From: Gemmatimonadota bacterium
Lineage (GTDB): Bacteria; Gemmatimonadota; Gemmatimonadetes; Gemmatimonadales; GWC2-71-9
Reading direction: 5' to 3'
Length of the DNA: 45,259 nt
Assembly (NCBI GenBank): GCA_003222205.1
Contig: QHVC01000049.1
Span: 1 to 45,259 of the forward strand
This document shows positions 27,547-34,878 of this stretch, piece by piece. The notes under the pieces were generated by a model. It saw nothing but the letters and a program-made list of their open reading frames with translations. It was not told the DNA's origin and ran no database searches. Numbering within the stretch: position 1 is the stretch's first letter; every line of letters begins with the position of its first letter. The position numbers were made by a program, and so were the translations under genes.

Positions 27547-28444
27547 GGCCCGCCTTGGGGTCGAAGGCCGTGTAGTTCCTGCTCAGGGTTTGATCCTTCC
27601 CCGTCTGATACCCGAATTCGCCGACGAGCTTGGCCGCCATCATGTCGAGCCCCGCGTTCACGAACAGCACTTGGCGCGAGTTGGCCCGGCTCAACGGCAC
27701 CGTGCGCACGTTGGTGTTGAGCGGCGGGTTGTCGTAGAAGCGCAGGTGCGCCGTCGAGGAGTACTTGTCGAACCCGAAGCCCGCCGCCGCGTCGATGAAG
27801 AGTAGGCGCATGCTGGCGGCCACGCGCACATTCGTCGCCTTCAAGTCGGTGTCGAACTCGAACTGATCGCCGCCGGCGAGGGATCCGTACTGCAGTCGCG
27901 GCAAGGTGCGGCGCATTACACTGACCGAGATCGACGGGATCGGGAAGCTGCCTTCGAGCACCCCGACGCGCACGCCGTAGCCAAAGCCCAGCGCCACCTG
28001 GCCGACCCGCGCGGCGTTCGAGTCCACCGACAACTTGTCGAGCCCCGTCGGCAGCAACGTCGCGGAGCCGAGCGCGTCGACCGCGAGCAGCCCCCCGGAG
28101 AGCCCGGGCCAGATGCCGAGTCCCGCCTCGACCACCGGTGCCGGCACGCCACCCGAGATCGGCGCCTGGGTCGTATCGGGGTTCGGAACCGTGGCCTTCA
28201 CCGCGTTCACGCGAATCGACGCGAACAGGTGGCCCAAGCCGCCCAGCGCGCGGGCCGTACCGAGCTCGGGGCTGCCGCCGCTGATGGCGATGCCGGCGAG
28301 CGGCTGAAACGTCGCGTAGGCGTCCACCGCGGCGTTGCACGCGGCCTGGACCTGCGCGTTCACGTCGTTGCACTTGGGCTCCTGGGCCGCGAGCGGGACC
28401 GCCACGAGGGCGAGGAGCGCTGGAATCCATTTCGTGCCACGCAT
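27509..28444 (-). CDS. outer-membrane beta-barrel protein, unknown function
   Basis: 311 residues. Signal peptide ends VPLAAQ. Cysteines near the mature N-terminus (KCNDVNAQVQAACNAA) may form a disulphide. The rest alternates hydrophobic and polar residues in short strands and ends YGGVGFRISF with a terminal phenylalanine, the usual recognition signal for outer-membrane barrel assembly. ATG 28444 has AAGGAG 5 nt upstream, a strong ribosome site. The gene separates purM from ribD and overlaps the latter. Family not recognised; similar exported proteins are common in Gemmatimonadetes-type genomes. Confidence 0.75.
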   Translation of the reverse strand: MRGTKWIPALLALVAVPLAAQEPKCNDVNAQVQAACNAAVDAYATFQPLAGIAISGGSPELGTARALGGLGHLFASIRVNAVKATVPNPDTTQAPISGGVPAPVVEAGLGIWPGLSGGLLAVDALGSATLLPTGLDKLSVDSNAARVGQVALGFGYGVRVGVLEGSFPIPSISVSVMRRTLPRLQYGSLAGGDQFEFDTDLKATNVRVAASMRLLFIDAAAGFGFDKYSSTAHLRFYDNPPLNTNVRTVPLSRANSRQVLFVNAGLDMMAAKLVGEFGYQTGKDQTLSRNYTAFDPKAGHVYGGVGFRISF

Positions 28445-28453
28445 ACCGTCTCC

Positions 28454-29479
28454 TTACCGTTCCGCGAAGCGCACGCCGGCCGGGCCGGCGTTCACGTCGC
28501 CGATGATCCACGTTGCGATGCCGACCCGCTGCGCCGCCGCCAGGGCCGGCTCGACGTCGCTGCGGGCCGCGACGGCGATCATCCCGACGCCCAGGTTGAA
28601 CACCCGCCGCATTTCGGCGAGCGCCACGCGTCCCTCGCGCATCAGCACGCGGAACACGGCGGGCCACGACCAGCTCCCGGCCTTCACGACCGCCTCACAC
28701 CCCTCCGGTAATACCCGGATGAGGTTCCCGGGGATACCGCCCCCGGTGATGTGGGCCAGCGCGTGGAGCCGCGGGAGGATCGGCATCACGGCCGCCGCAT
28801 AGCTCACGTGGACGGCCAGCAAGACCTGAGCCACCGGCCGGCCGTCGTCGGGAAACGGATCGCTCAGGTCGAGCTTCATCGTGTCGAAGACGATACGCCG
28901 CGCCAGCGAGTAGCCGTTGGTGTGCAGTCCGTTCGACGCGTAGCCGATCAACACGTCGCCGGGACGCACGCGGTCGCCGTGCAGCGCGTCGTCTTCCTCC
29001 ACGACGCCGACGATCGTCCCCGCAAGATCGTAGTGCCCCTCGGCGTACAGATCCGGCAGCTGCGCGGTCTCGCCGCCCGCCAGCACCATGCCGTGCGCGC
29101 GGCAGCCGCGCGCCACGCCGGTGACGATCGCCGCGGCGACCTCGGGCACGAGCGTGCCGGTCGCGACGTAGTCCTGGAACGCGAGCGGCGCGGCCCCGTG
29201 CACCAGGACGTCGTTGACGCTGTGGTTGACGAGATCTTCACCGATCGTGTCGTGGACGCCCGCCCGGATGGCGACGAGCACCTTGGTCCCGACGCCGTCG
29301 GTCGAGAGCACGAGGACCGGCTTGCGCATCCCGGCGGGCACGCGGACCATGCCGCCGAACGCGCCGACCTTCCCCAGCGCGAGCGGGGTGCGGGTGGCGC
29401 GGGCCAGCTCGGCGATGCGGCGCTTCGCCTCTTCGGCGGCGTCGAGGCGCACGCCGGCGGCGGCGTAGCGGTCGGTCAC
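28454..29479 (-). CDS. purM: phosphoribosylformylglycinamidine cyclo-ligase
   Basis: AIR synthetase, fifth step of purine synthesis. 341 residues from GTG 29479, which overlaps the kinase stop as GTGA. Family motifs: LSTDGVGTKVLVA near residues 57-69, NDVLVHGAAPLAFQDY, AGGETAQLPDLY, YASNGLHTNGYSLAR and HITGGGIPGNLIR. Length is normal. No other purine genes adjoin; it sits among argS, a sugar kinase and riboflavin genes. Confidence 0.96.
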   Translation of the reverse strand: MTDRYAAAGVRLDAAEEAKRRIAELARATRTPLALGKVGAFGGMVRVPAGMRKPVLVLSTDGVGTKVLVAIRAGVHDTIGEDLVNHSVNDVLVHGAAPLAFQDYVATGTLVPEVAAAIVTGVARGCRAHGMVLAGGETAQLPDLYAEGHYDLAGTIVGVVEEDDALHGDRVRPGDVLIGYASNGLHTNGYSLARRIVFDTMKLDLSDPFPDDGRPVAQVLLAVHVSYAAAVMPILPRLHALAHITGGGIPGNLIRVLPEGCEAVVKAGSWSWPAVFRVLMREGRVALAEMRRVFNLGVGMIAVAARSDVEPALAAAQRVGIATWIIGDVNAGPAGVRFAER

Positions 29480-30402
29480 GGCGCGGCCGTGGTGAGGTCG
29501 AACCACACGAGCGCATGAAACGCGCGCGCGCGGCCTTCCACGTCCTGCACCGTCACGCGCTCGAAGCGCTGCACGCCGAAGGCTTCCACCGCGAACGATC
29601 CCATCACCGCGCCGTAGACCATCGCGCGCCGCAGGTTCGCCTCGGAGACGTCGTCGGTGCGGGCGAGGTGCGCCAGGAATCCGCCGGCGAAGGCGTCGCC
29701 GGCCCCGGTGGGATCGAACACCTCCTCCAGCGGGTAACCCGGCACCTTGAAGACGCTGGCGTTCTCGGCGAGCAGCGCGCCGTGCTCCCCCTGTTTGATG
29801 ACGACCTTCTTGGGGCCGTGCGCCAGCACCCAGCGCGCGGCGCGGTAGATGTTCCAGTCGCCCGACAGCTCGCGCGCCTCGGCGTCGTTCACCATGAGGA
29901 TGTCGATGTGGCGCAGCAGCTCGAGCAGGACGTCGCGCTTGGAGTGGATCCAGTAATTCATCGTGTCGCACGCCACCAGCTTGGGTGCGCGCACCTGGTC
30001 GAGCACGCCGAGCTGCAGCTCGGGGTCGATGTTGCCGAGGAACACGTAGCGGGCGGCGCGGAAGGCGTCGGGGATCTTGGGATGAAAATCCGCGAACACG
30101 CCGAGGCGGGTATCGAGCGTTTCGCGGTTCTGGAGGTCGTAGCTGTACTTGCCCTTCCAGCGGAACGATTCGCCGGCTACCTGCGACACCCCCGCCAGGT
30201 CGATGCCGCACCCCATCTTCGCCAGGCGCTCCAGCTCGGCCTTGGGATAGTCGCTCCCGATGACGCCCACCACCTGCACCCGGTGCAAGACGGCCCCCGC
30301 GACGCTGAAGAAGACCGCGGAGCCGCCCAGCGCGTCGGCCGTCTGGCCGAACGGCGTGCGCACGGAATCCAGGGCGATCGAGCCCACCACGAGGAGACTC
30401 AT
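29476..30402 (-). CDS. PfkB-family carbohydrate/nucleoside kinase
   Basis: 308 residues from ATG 30402, 1 bp after argS. Ribokinase fold: GGSAVFFSVAGAVL near residues 26-39 corresponds to the first PfkB signature and DPTGAGDAFAGGFLAHLA (about 242-259) to the second, with the catalytic aspartate. Substrate is not evident; related proteins include ribokinase, adenosine kinase and fructokinases. Position beside purM makes a nucleoside or ribose substrate attractive, but this is inference. Confidence 0.88.
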   Translation of the reverse strand: MSLLVVGSIALDSVRTPFGQTADALGGSAVFFSVAGAVLHRVQVVGVIGSDYPKAELERLAKMGCGIDLAGVSQVAGESFRWKGKYSYDLQNRETLDTRLGVFADFHPKIPDAFRAARYVFLGNIDPELQLGVLDQVRAPKLVACDTMNYWIHSKRDVLLELLRHIDILMVNDAEARELSGDWNIYRAARWVLAHGPKKVVIKQGEHGALLAENASVFKVPGYPLEEVFDPTGAGDAFAGGFLAHLARTDDVSEANLRRAMVYGAVMGSFAVEAFGVQRFERVTVQDVEGRARAFHALVWFDLTTAAP

Positions 30403-30403
30403 C

Positions 30404-32047
30404 TCACATCCGGTCCGGCGCGACGATGCCCAGCAGCGCGAGCCCGTTGCCCAGCACCTGGCGCACGGCGCGCGCGAGCACGAGCCGCGCGTCCTCTTGG
30501 GGCTCGCCCAGCACGCGGAACTTGTGGTACCACGCATGGGCGAGGCGCGCGAGGGTCTCGAGGAACCCGGTGATGCGGTGGGGTTCCAGCGCGGCCGCTG
30601 CTCCTGCCACCATCGCCGGGAAGTCGGCGAGGGCCTTCATGAGGTCGAGCTCCTCGGGTTCCGTCAGGACCCCTAGATCTACACCGTCCGGCGCCGCGCT
30701 CTCCGGGGCGCGCGCCGCGACCCGGAAGATGCCACTCATGCGCGCGTGCGCCATCTGCACGTAGAACACCGGGTTCTCCTCGGTTTGGCTCTTGGCGAGG
30801 TCCACGTCGAACACGAGGTGCGAGTCGCCGCGGCGCATCAGGAAGAAGTAGCGCACGGCGTCGCGGCCGACTTCGTCGACCAGCTCGCGCAGGGTAAGGT
30901 AGTCGCCGGCACGCTTGGACAGCTTCACCTCCTCCCCGCCCTTCATCACTGTCACCATCTGATGCAAGACGTACTCGGGATATCCCGCCGGGATCCCCAT
31001 CTCCAGCGCCTGGAGACCGATGCGCACGCGGGTAACCGTGCTGTGGTGGTCCGCGCCCTGCACGTTGATAGCCCGCGTGAAGCCCCGCGCCCACTTGTCG
31101 GTATGATACGCGACGTCGGGCAGGAAGTAGGTGTAGTCGCCCCCCTTCTCCTCCCGCTTGCGCATCACGCGGTCCTTGTCGTCGCCGAAATCGGTGGTCT
31201 TGAGCCAGACCGCGCCGTCCTTCTCGTAAGTGTGCCCGGCGGCGGCGAGACGGCGCACGGTCTCGTCCACCTTGCCCGAGGCGTACAGCGACGATTCGAG
31301 GAAGTAGACGGCGAACCTGACGCCGAGGGCTTCGAGGTCGCGGTCCTGCTCCTTGCGCAGCTCCTCCACCGCGAATCGGCGCACCGCCTCGAGGTCGGCG
31401 CCCTCCGGGTCACCGGGGTGCTCGGCGGCGTAGCGATCGGCGATCTCCCGGACATACGCGCCGTGATAGCCGCCCTCGGGAATCACGGCGGGGCGGCCGA
31501 GGCGCTCCAGGAGCCGGGCCTGGACGCTGCGGGCCAGGTTTGTGATCTGCGCCCCCGCATCGTTGTAGTAAAACTCGCGCGTGACCTTCCAGCCGGTCCA
31601 CTCCAGCAGCGACGCGATCGCGTCGCCGAGCGCGGCCTGGCGCCCATGGCCGACATGTAGCGGCCCGGTAGGGTTGGCCGAGACGAACTCCACGTTCACG
31701 GGCGCCCCCTTCCCCACGTCACGGCGTCCGTAGGCCGGCCCGGCGGCCACCACGGCACCGAGCGCCGCCCACAGCTGCTGCTCGGCCAGGAAGAAGTTGA
31801 TGAAGCCCGGGCCGGCGATTTCGGTTTTCTTGACGAGGCCGGCCGGCAACTCCAGCGCGTCCACGAGCTGCTGCGCCACCGCCCGCGGTTTGGCGTGGAG
31901 CGCCTTGGCGAGAGTGAGGGCGAGGTTGGTGGCGAGGTCTCCGTGCGTCGGCTCGCGCGGCCGCTCGAGCTCGACGACCGGTTGGGGCGCGCCAAGACGC
32001 TCGGCGGCCCGGGCGAGCGCCGCGCGGATCGTCTCCAGAGCCGTCAC
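30404..32047 (-). CDS. argS: arginyl-tRNA synthetase
   Basis: Charges tRNA-Arg. 547 residues, usual length. N-terminal additional domain (about 1-85), class I catalytic core with the HIGH-type ANPTGPLHVGHGRQ (about 126-139) and a KMSKS-equivalent VKLSKRAGDYLTL, and the C-terminal anticodon-binding helices ending LLGIVAPDRM, the family's usual C-terminus. GTG 32047 overlaps the fmdB stop, so argS relies on the fmdB promoter. Confidence 0.97.
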   Translation of the reverse strand: MTALETIRAALARAAERLGAPQPVVELERPREPTHGDLATNLALTLAKALHAKPRAVAQQLVDALELPAGLVKKTEIAGPGFINFFLAEQQLWAALGAVVAAGPAYGRRDVGKGAPVNVEFVSANPTGPLHVGHGRQAALGDAIASLLEWTGWKVTREFYYNDAGAQITNLARSVQARLLERLGRPAVIPEGGYHGAYVREIADRYAAEHPGDPEGADLEAVRRFAVEELRKEQDRDLEALGVRFAVYFLESSLYASGKVDETVRRLAAAGHTYEKDGAVWLKTTDFGDDKDRVMRKREEKGGDYTYFLPDVAYHTDKWARGFTRAINVQGADHHSTVTRVRIGLQALEMGIPAGYPEYVLHQMVTVMKGGEEVKLSKRAGDYLTLRELVDEVGRDAVRYFFLMRRGDSHLVFDVDLAKSQTEENPVFYVQMAHARMSGIFRVAARAPESAAPDGVDLGVLTEPEELDLMKALADFPAMVAGAAAALEPHRITGFLETLARLAHAWYHKFRVLGEPQEDARLVLARAVRQVLGNGLALLGIVAPDRM

Positions 32048-32325
32048 TTGTCGGCGGAGTCTTTCTTCTTCGTGTCAGGGGCGGGGGTGGGCTTCTCGCT
32101 CTTCGCGTCGGGCTTGCCGTCGCCCGTGGGCTTCTTCTCGCCCGCCCGCTTGTAGTCGGTCTCGTAGAACCCGGAGCCCTTGAACACCAGCCCCGTCCCC
32201 CCCGAGATCTGGCGCACCGCGCGCTTCTTGCACGTGGGACAGACGGCGTAGCGCTTGTCGTTCATCGTCGGGAAGAACTTCTCGAACACGTGCCCGTTCG
32301 GGCATTTGTATTCGTAGGTGGGCAT
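32044..32325 (-). CDS. FmdB-family zinc-ribbon protein
   Basis: 93 residues. Starts MPTYEYKCPNGHVFEKF, the hallmark of the FmdB/CxxC regulatory-type family, with the second metal-binding pair CPTCKK. The first ligand pair is Cys8 and His12 rather than two cysteines. The C-terminal 35 residues are a lysine/proline-rich low-complexity tail. Function in most bacteria is unknown (a transcription role was proposed for amide-degrading species). It is the first gene behind a consensus promoter and appears to have almost no 5' leader. Confidence 0.88.
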   Translation of the reverse strand: MPTYEYKCPNGHVFEKFFPTMNDKRYAVCPTCKKRAVRQISGGTGLVFKGSGFYETDYKRAGEKKPTGDGKPDAKSEKPTPAPDTKKKDSADK

Positions 32326-32333
32326 CGCGCGAG

Positions 32334-32362
32334 AGTTTAGCGGAACGGTGGGGGGGGGTCAA
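32334..32362 (-). promoter_or_regulatory. sigma-70-type promoter for fmdB-argS, nearly leaderless
   Basis: TTGACC (32362-32357) and TAAACT (32339-32334) are spaced by exactly 17 bp. Transcription would start near 32327, only about 2 nt before the fmdB ATG (32325); no Shine-Dalgarno sequence is present. A run of nine Cs on the minus strand (32358-32350) overlaps the end of the -35 box and the spacer. Confidence 0.75.
32350..32358. repeat. G9 homopolymer in promoter spacer
   Basis: Nine consecutive Gs on the plus strand lie between and partly within the promoter elements of fmdB-argS. A change of one base would alter the 17-bp spacing. Confidence 0.85.
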
Positions 32363-32370
32363 CCGTCCGC

Positions 32371-32442
32371 GCTCCCACTCTGAAGAGCGGCCTCGCGTTC
32401 GCTTCAGCGTGGTGTCGGCCGAGCCCAGGCTTCCAGCCTGGG
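32371..32442. repeat. palindromic intergenic repeat (several stem-loops)
   Basis: Between the permease stop and the fmdB promoter lie CCCAGGCT/AGCCTGGG (32424-32442, 3-nt loop), CGCT-TC-AGCG near 32400, and CTCT-GA-AGAG (32378-32387). No T-run follows. It looks like a REP-type dispersed element and may also slow or end transcription from the permease gene. Confidence 0.55.
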
Positions 32443-32459
32443 ACCGCCGAGCGGTTCCC

Positions 32460-34214
32460 TCAGACCTCGCCGCCGGCCGCGAGCAGCGCCGGGCTTGTGC
32501 GCGCCGCCTGGAACGCTGGGAGCAGGGCTCCCGACAGGGCCGCGACCAGCAGCGCGAGCGCCGGCTCCACGATCCGGGCCGGGGGCACGCCGGTGAGCAC
32601 GGTGGGCAGAAGGCCCGAGACCACGAGCCCCAGCCACCGGCCCAGCAGGACGCCGGCGATGGCCACGGCCACCGCCCGCGCCAACACAAACCCGATCACG
32701 TGACGGCGCCGCGCGCCCACCGCGCGACGCACGGCGAGCTCGGGCAGCGCCGCACGCACCCACATGCGCATCACGGCGAACGTCCCCAGCACCGCGATCG
32801 CGAAGGCGGCGATGCCTTGCCCAAAGAGCATCCGGCCGAACCACCGAGACGGCGCGATTTCCGCCGCCGTGACGCTCGCCTCCGTGCCACGACGCGTCAC
32901 GCTCCACGAGCCGCCGAACGACGCGCGGACGATGCTGTCGACCGCGGCCGACGCAACTTGTGGACGCGTGCGCACCACCAGCTCGGCGACGCGCGGAGGG
33001 CGCTGCAAGGCGCTTAGGTACACCGCGTACAGCGGTCCCCGCTGCGCGCCGAAGCCGCTGCCCCATGCGTCTTTCACGACACCGACGACCGTGTACCAGG
33101 GGTCATCGGGCCCGTCTCCGATGCGGATCTGTCCACCGACGATCCCGGGGAGGCGGTAGGTGGCAAGCGCCTGGTTCACCACCGCGACGTGTCGCGCGCC
33201 CCACCGATCGGACGGCTCGATCCCCCGCCCCGCGACGACACGCCACCCCATCGACCGGAACGTATCGGGAGAGATGGCGCTGACGGCCGCGGTCGCCGAC
33301 CCCTTCCCCCCGCGTGGAACCACAAGATCCTCGGTCACGAGGCCCACCAGCACACCCGGACTCGTGAGACTGACGGTGTCGAACCGCGAATCGCCACCGA
33401 GTCGCCGGAGCAGCGCCACGTACGTCGCCCCGCGCCCCGCGGGGGCGAGGTCAGGCGCCCTCACGCTGAAGACGTCGCCGCCGTCCGCGACGGCGCCCGA
33501 GCGTTCCGTCATCCCGTGCCCGTGACGCACGAGCTGCGATGCCGCCACGAGCACAGTGAATGCGACCCCCAACTGCACCGCCGGCAGCACGAGTCCCTGT
33601 GGCAGGGCACCGACGATGATGCCGCGACGCCCCGATCCGGCGAACACCGCCGGCAGGATCGCCCCAAGGACGATCGCCCCGCCAAGCGCCACGAGCACCA
33701 CGAGCGCGGGACCGGTCGAGCCGTGTGTTGCTCCACCGGGCCACGTCGCCACCGCGAGCCCGTGCCCCGGCACTCCGAAGGCGAGCCCCACTCCGAGCGC
33801 GGCGAGCGCCAGCACAACGCCTTCGAGCAACGCCGCGGCGCACAGGTCCCGGCGCGACGCCCCCACGGCGCGCCGCACCGCCAGCTCGGCCCGGCGGGCG
33901 GCCGCCCGGGCCAGCGAGATCGTGATGACCGTCAGCACGCCGAGCCCGACGATCGCGACCGCGAGGGCCACGACGAGGCCGCTCAAGGCGTCGATCGCCT
34001 CACGCTGAAAGCCGGCCGGACCGCGCACAAAGCTCGTCCACGCGATGCCCAGATCGGCCCGCGGCACGGCAGGGAGCTGCAGGCCGCTTCCCGCGGCGAG
34101 GGCGGTGAGGGTCGCCGCGAGCGCGATCGCCGCCGCCACGGTGAGCCACGCCGCGGACTGGGCGTAGGTGCGGAGGGCCCACGCTGCCGGGGCCGCTGCG
34201 GGTCGCGGCATCAC
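32460..34214 (-). CDS. FtsX-type ABC permease resembling acidobacterial duplicated orphan permeases, shortened
   Basis: 584 residues, inner membrane. Two FtsX modules are visible: the motif ELAVRRAVGA occurs near residues 111-120 and again in the C-terminal third, each followed by hydrophobic segments. The second half has the full layout, with a periplasmic MacB-like domain (about 260-440). In the first half that domain has shrunk to about 35 residues after the first helix, so the protein is shorter than the usual 800 or so. No ATPase gene is nearby. GTG 34214 (GTGA overlap) or the adjacent ATG 34211 is the start. Role unknown; relatives export peptides or lipoproteins, or act as mechanotransmitters. 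Confidence 0.8.
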   Translation of the reverse strand: MMPRPAAAPAAWALRTYAQSAAWLTVAAAIALAATLTALAAGSGLQLPAVPRADLGIAWTSFVRGPAGFQREAIDALSGLVVALAVAIVGLGVLTVITISLARAAARRAELAVRRAVGASRRDLCAAALLEGVVLALAALGVGLAFGVPGHGLAVATWPGGATHGSTGPALVVLVALGGAIVLGAILPAVFAGSGRRGIIVGALPQGLVLPAVQLGVAFTVLVAASQLVRHGHGMTERSGAVADGGDVFSVRAPDLAPAGRGATYVALLRRLGGDSRFDTVSLTSPGVLVGLVTEDLVVPRGGKGSATAAVSAISPDTFRSMGWRVVAGRGIEPSDRWGARHVAVVNQALATYRLPGIVGGQIRIGDGPDDPWYTVVGVVKDAWGSGFGAQRGPLYAVYLSALQRPPRVAELVVRTRPQVASAAVDSIVRASFGGSWSVTRRGTEASVTAAEIAPSRWFGRMLFGQGIAAFAIAVLGTFAVMRMWVRAALPELAVRRAVGARRRHVIGFVLARAVAVAIAGVLLGRWLGLVVSGLLPTVLTGVPPARIVEPALALLVAALSGALLPAFQAARTSPALLAAGGEV

Positions 34215-34783
34215 TGCCTCGGCTGTCGGGAAAAGTCCGTGCCGCTGATACTGAAGCGGCGCATCACTGCCTCACCCGGCGGGAAGTCCAGGAACTGGAG
34301 GGTGACGCTGTCCTGCGAATCCAGCGCGACACGCCAGCGCACCCACGTCTTGCGATCCAGCATGCGGATCTCGGCGCCACCGTTGGGGGAAGCGGTCAGG
34401 TTGATGCGCTCGCGGTTGCGGTCGTCGCCCGTTCCCGGCGGGGCGTCGAAGCCCATGTTCATCATCCCGTTCGGGAACAGCCCCACTCCAAAGCGCTCGA
34501 CGCCGGTCGTATCCAAAATGATCATGCCGGTGCTCGGCGCGATGCGGGCGCCCGGCGGCTCGGGGATCGGCGCGCCGAGCAGCATGCGCTTGCGACCCTG
34601 AGCGTCCTCGAGAATGAGAACCTTGGCGCGGATGGTGTCGGTCTGCTGGAAGGGCCGCACCCATGCCGCGGCGGCCAGCGCCAGCACTCCGGTCACGGCA
34701 AGGACCGCCACAGATTGGGTCCGGCGCAAGCGGCGTTCGAGCGTCGTGATGCGGGTCTCAAGTAGCGGCTGAGGTTCCAGCAT
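34211..34783 (-). CDS. single-pass membrane-anchored protein, unknown function
   Basis: 190 residues from ATG 34783, with GGGAG 8 nt upstream. A short coiled-coil-like N-terminus (LLETRITTLERRLRRTQ) precedes one membrane helix (about 25-43). The extracytoplasmic part contains two repeats of a pattern in which a segment such as VLILEDAQGRKRMLLGAP is followed by a beta strand, as in a family of uncharacterised proteins with 'D-x-x-G-x-x-R' repeats. It is coupled to the permease by a 4-nt overlap, which suggests a partner role at the membrane; this is inference. Confidence 0.7.
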   Translation of the reverse strand: MLEPQPLLETRITTLERRLRRTQSVAVLAVTGVLALAAAAWVRPFQQTDTIRAKVLILEDAQGRKRMLLGAPIPEPPGARIAPSTGMIILDTTGVERFGVGLFPNGMMNMGFDAPPGTGDDRNRERINLTASPNGGAEIRMLDRKTWVRWRVALDSQDSVTLQFLDFPPGEAVMRRFSISGTDFSRQPRQ

Positions 34784-34798
34784 GACTGGTTCTCCCGG

Positions 34799-34831
34799 GG
34801 CCGGGGTCGGAATGTAATGATGACCCCGGCC
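34799..34831. repeat. 10-bp inverted repeat before the membrane-protein gene
   Basis: GGCCGGGGTC (34799-34808) and GACCCCGGCC (34822-34831) are separated by a 13-bp A/T-richer loop. The stem ends about 3 nt before the Shine-Dalgarno of the gene starting at 34783. It could be an operator or an RNA hairpin. Confidence 0.6.
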
Positions 34832-34849
34832 GGCCGGAGGGTGCAACCG

Positions 34850-34873
34850 CCCCTTGGCTGCGCTCGGGGTGAC
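34850..34873. repeat. short dispersed-type intergenic repeat (CCCCGAGCGCAGCC family)
   Basis: The minus strand reads GTCACCCCGAGCGCAGCC followed by AAGGGG, 5 nt after the lipoprotein stop. Its conceptual translations (VTPSAAKG, HPERSQG) are the artefact peptides I associate with a repeat scattered between genes in Acidobacteria, Chloroflexi and Gemmatimonadetes. Only one copy lies in this window. Confidence 0.5.
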
Positions 34874-34878
34874 AACCG

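Noticed and set aside
27487-28453. Possible FMN riboswitch before ribD
   Set aside because: The region is the coding sequence of a barrel protein and I cannot find the conserved RFN core; ribD overlaps that gene.
32340-32460. Intrinsic terminator after the permease gene
   Set aside because: The palindromes are strong but not followed by a T-run on the minus strand, so I list them as repeats.
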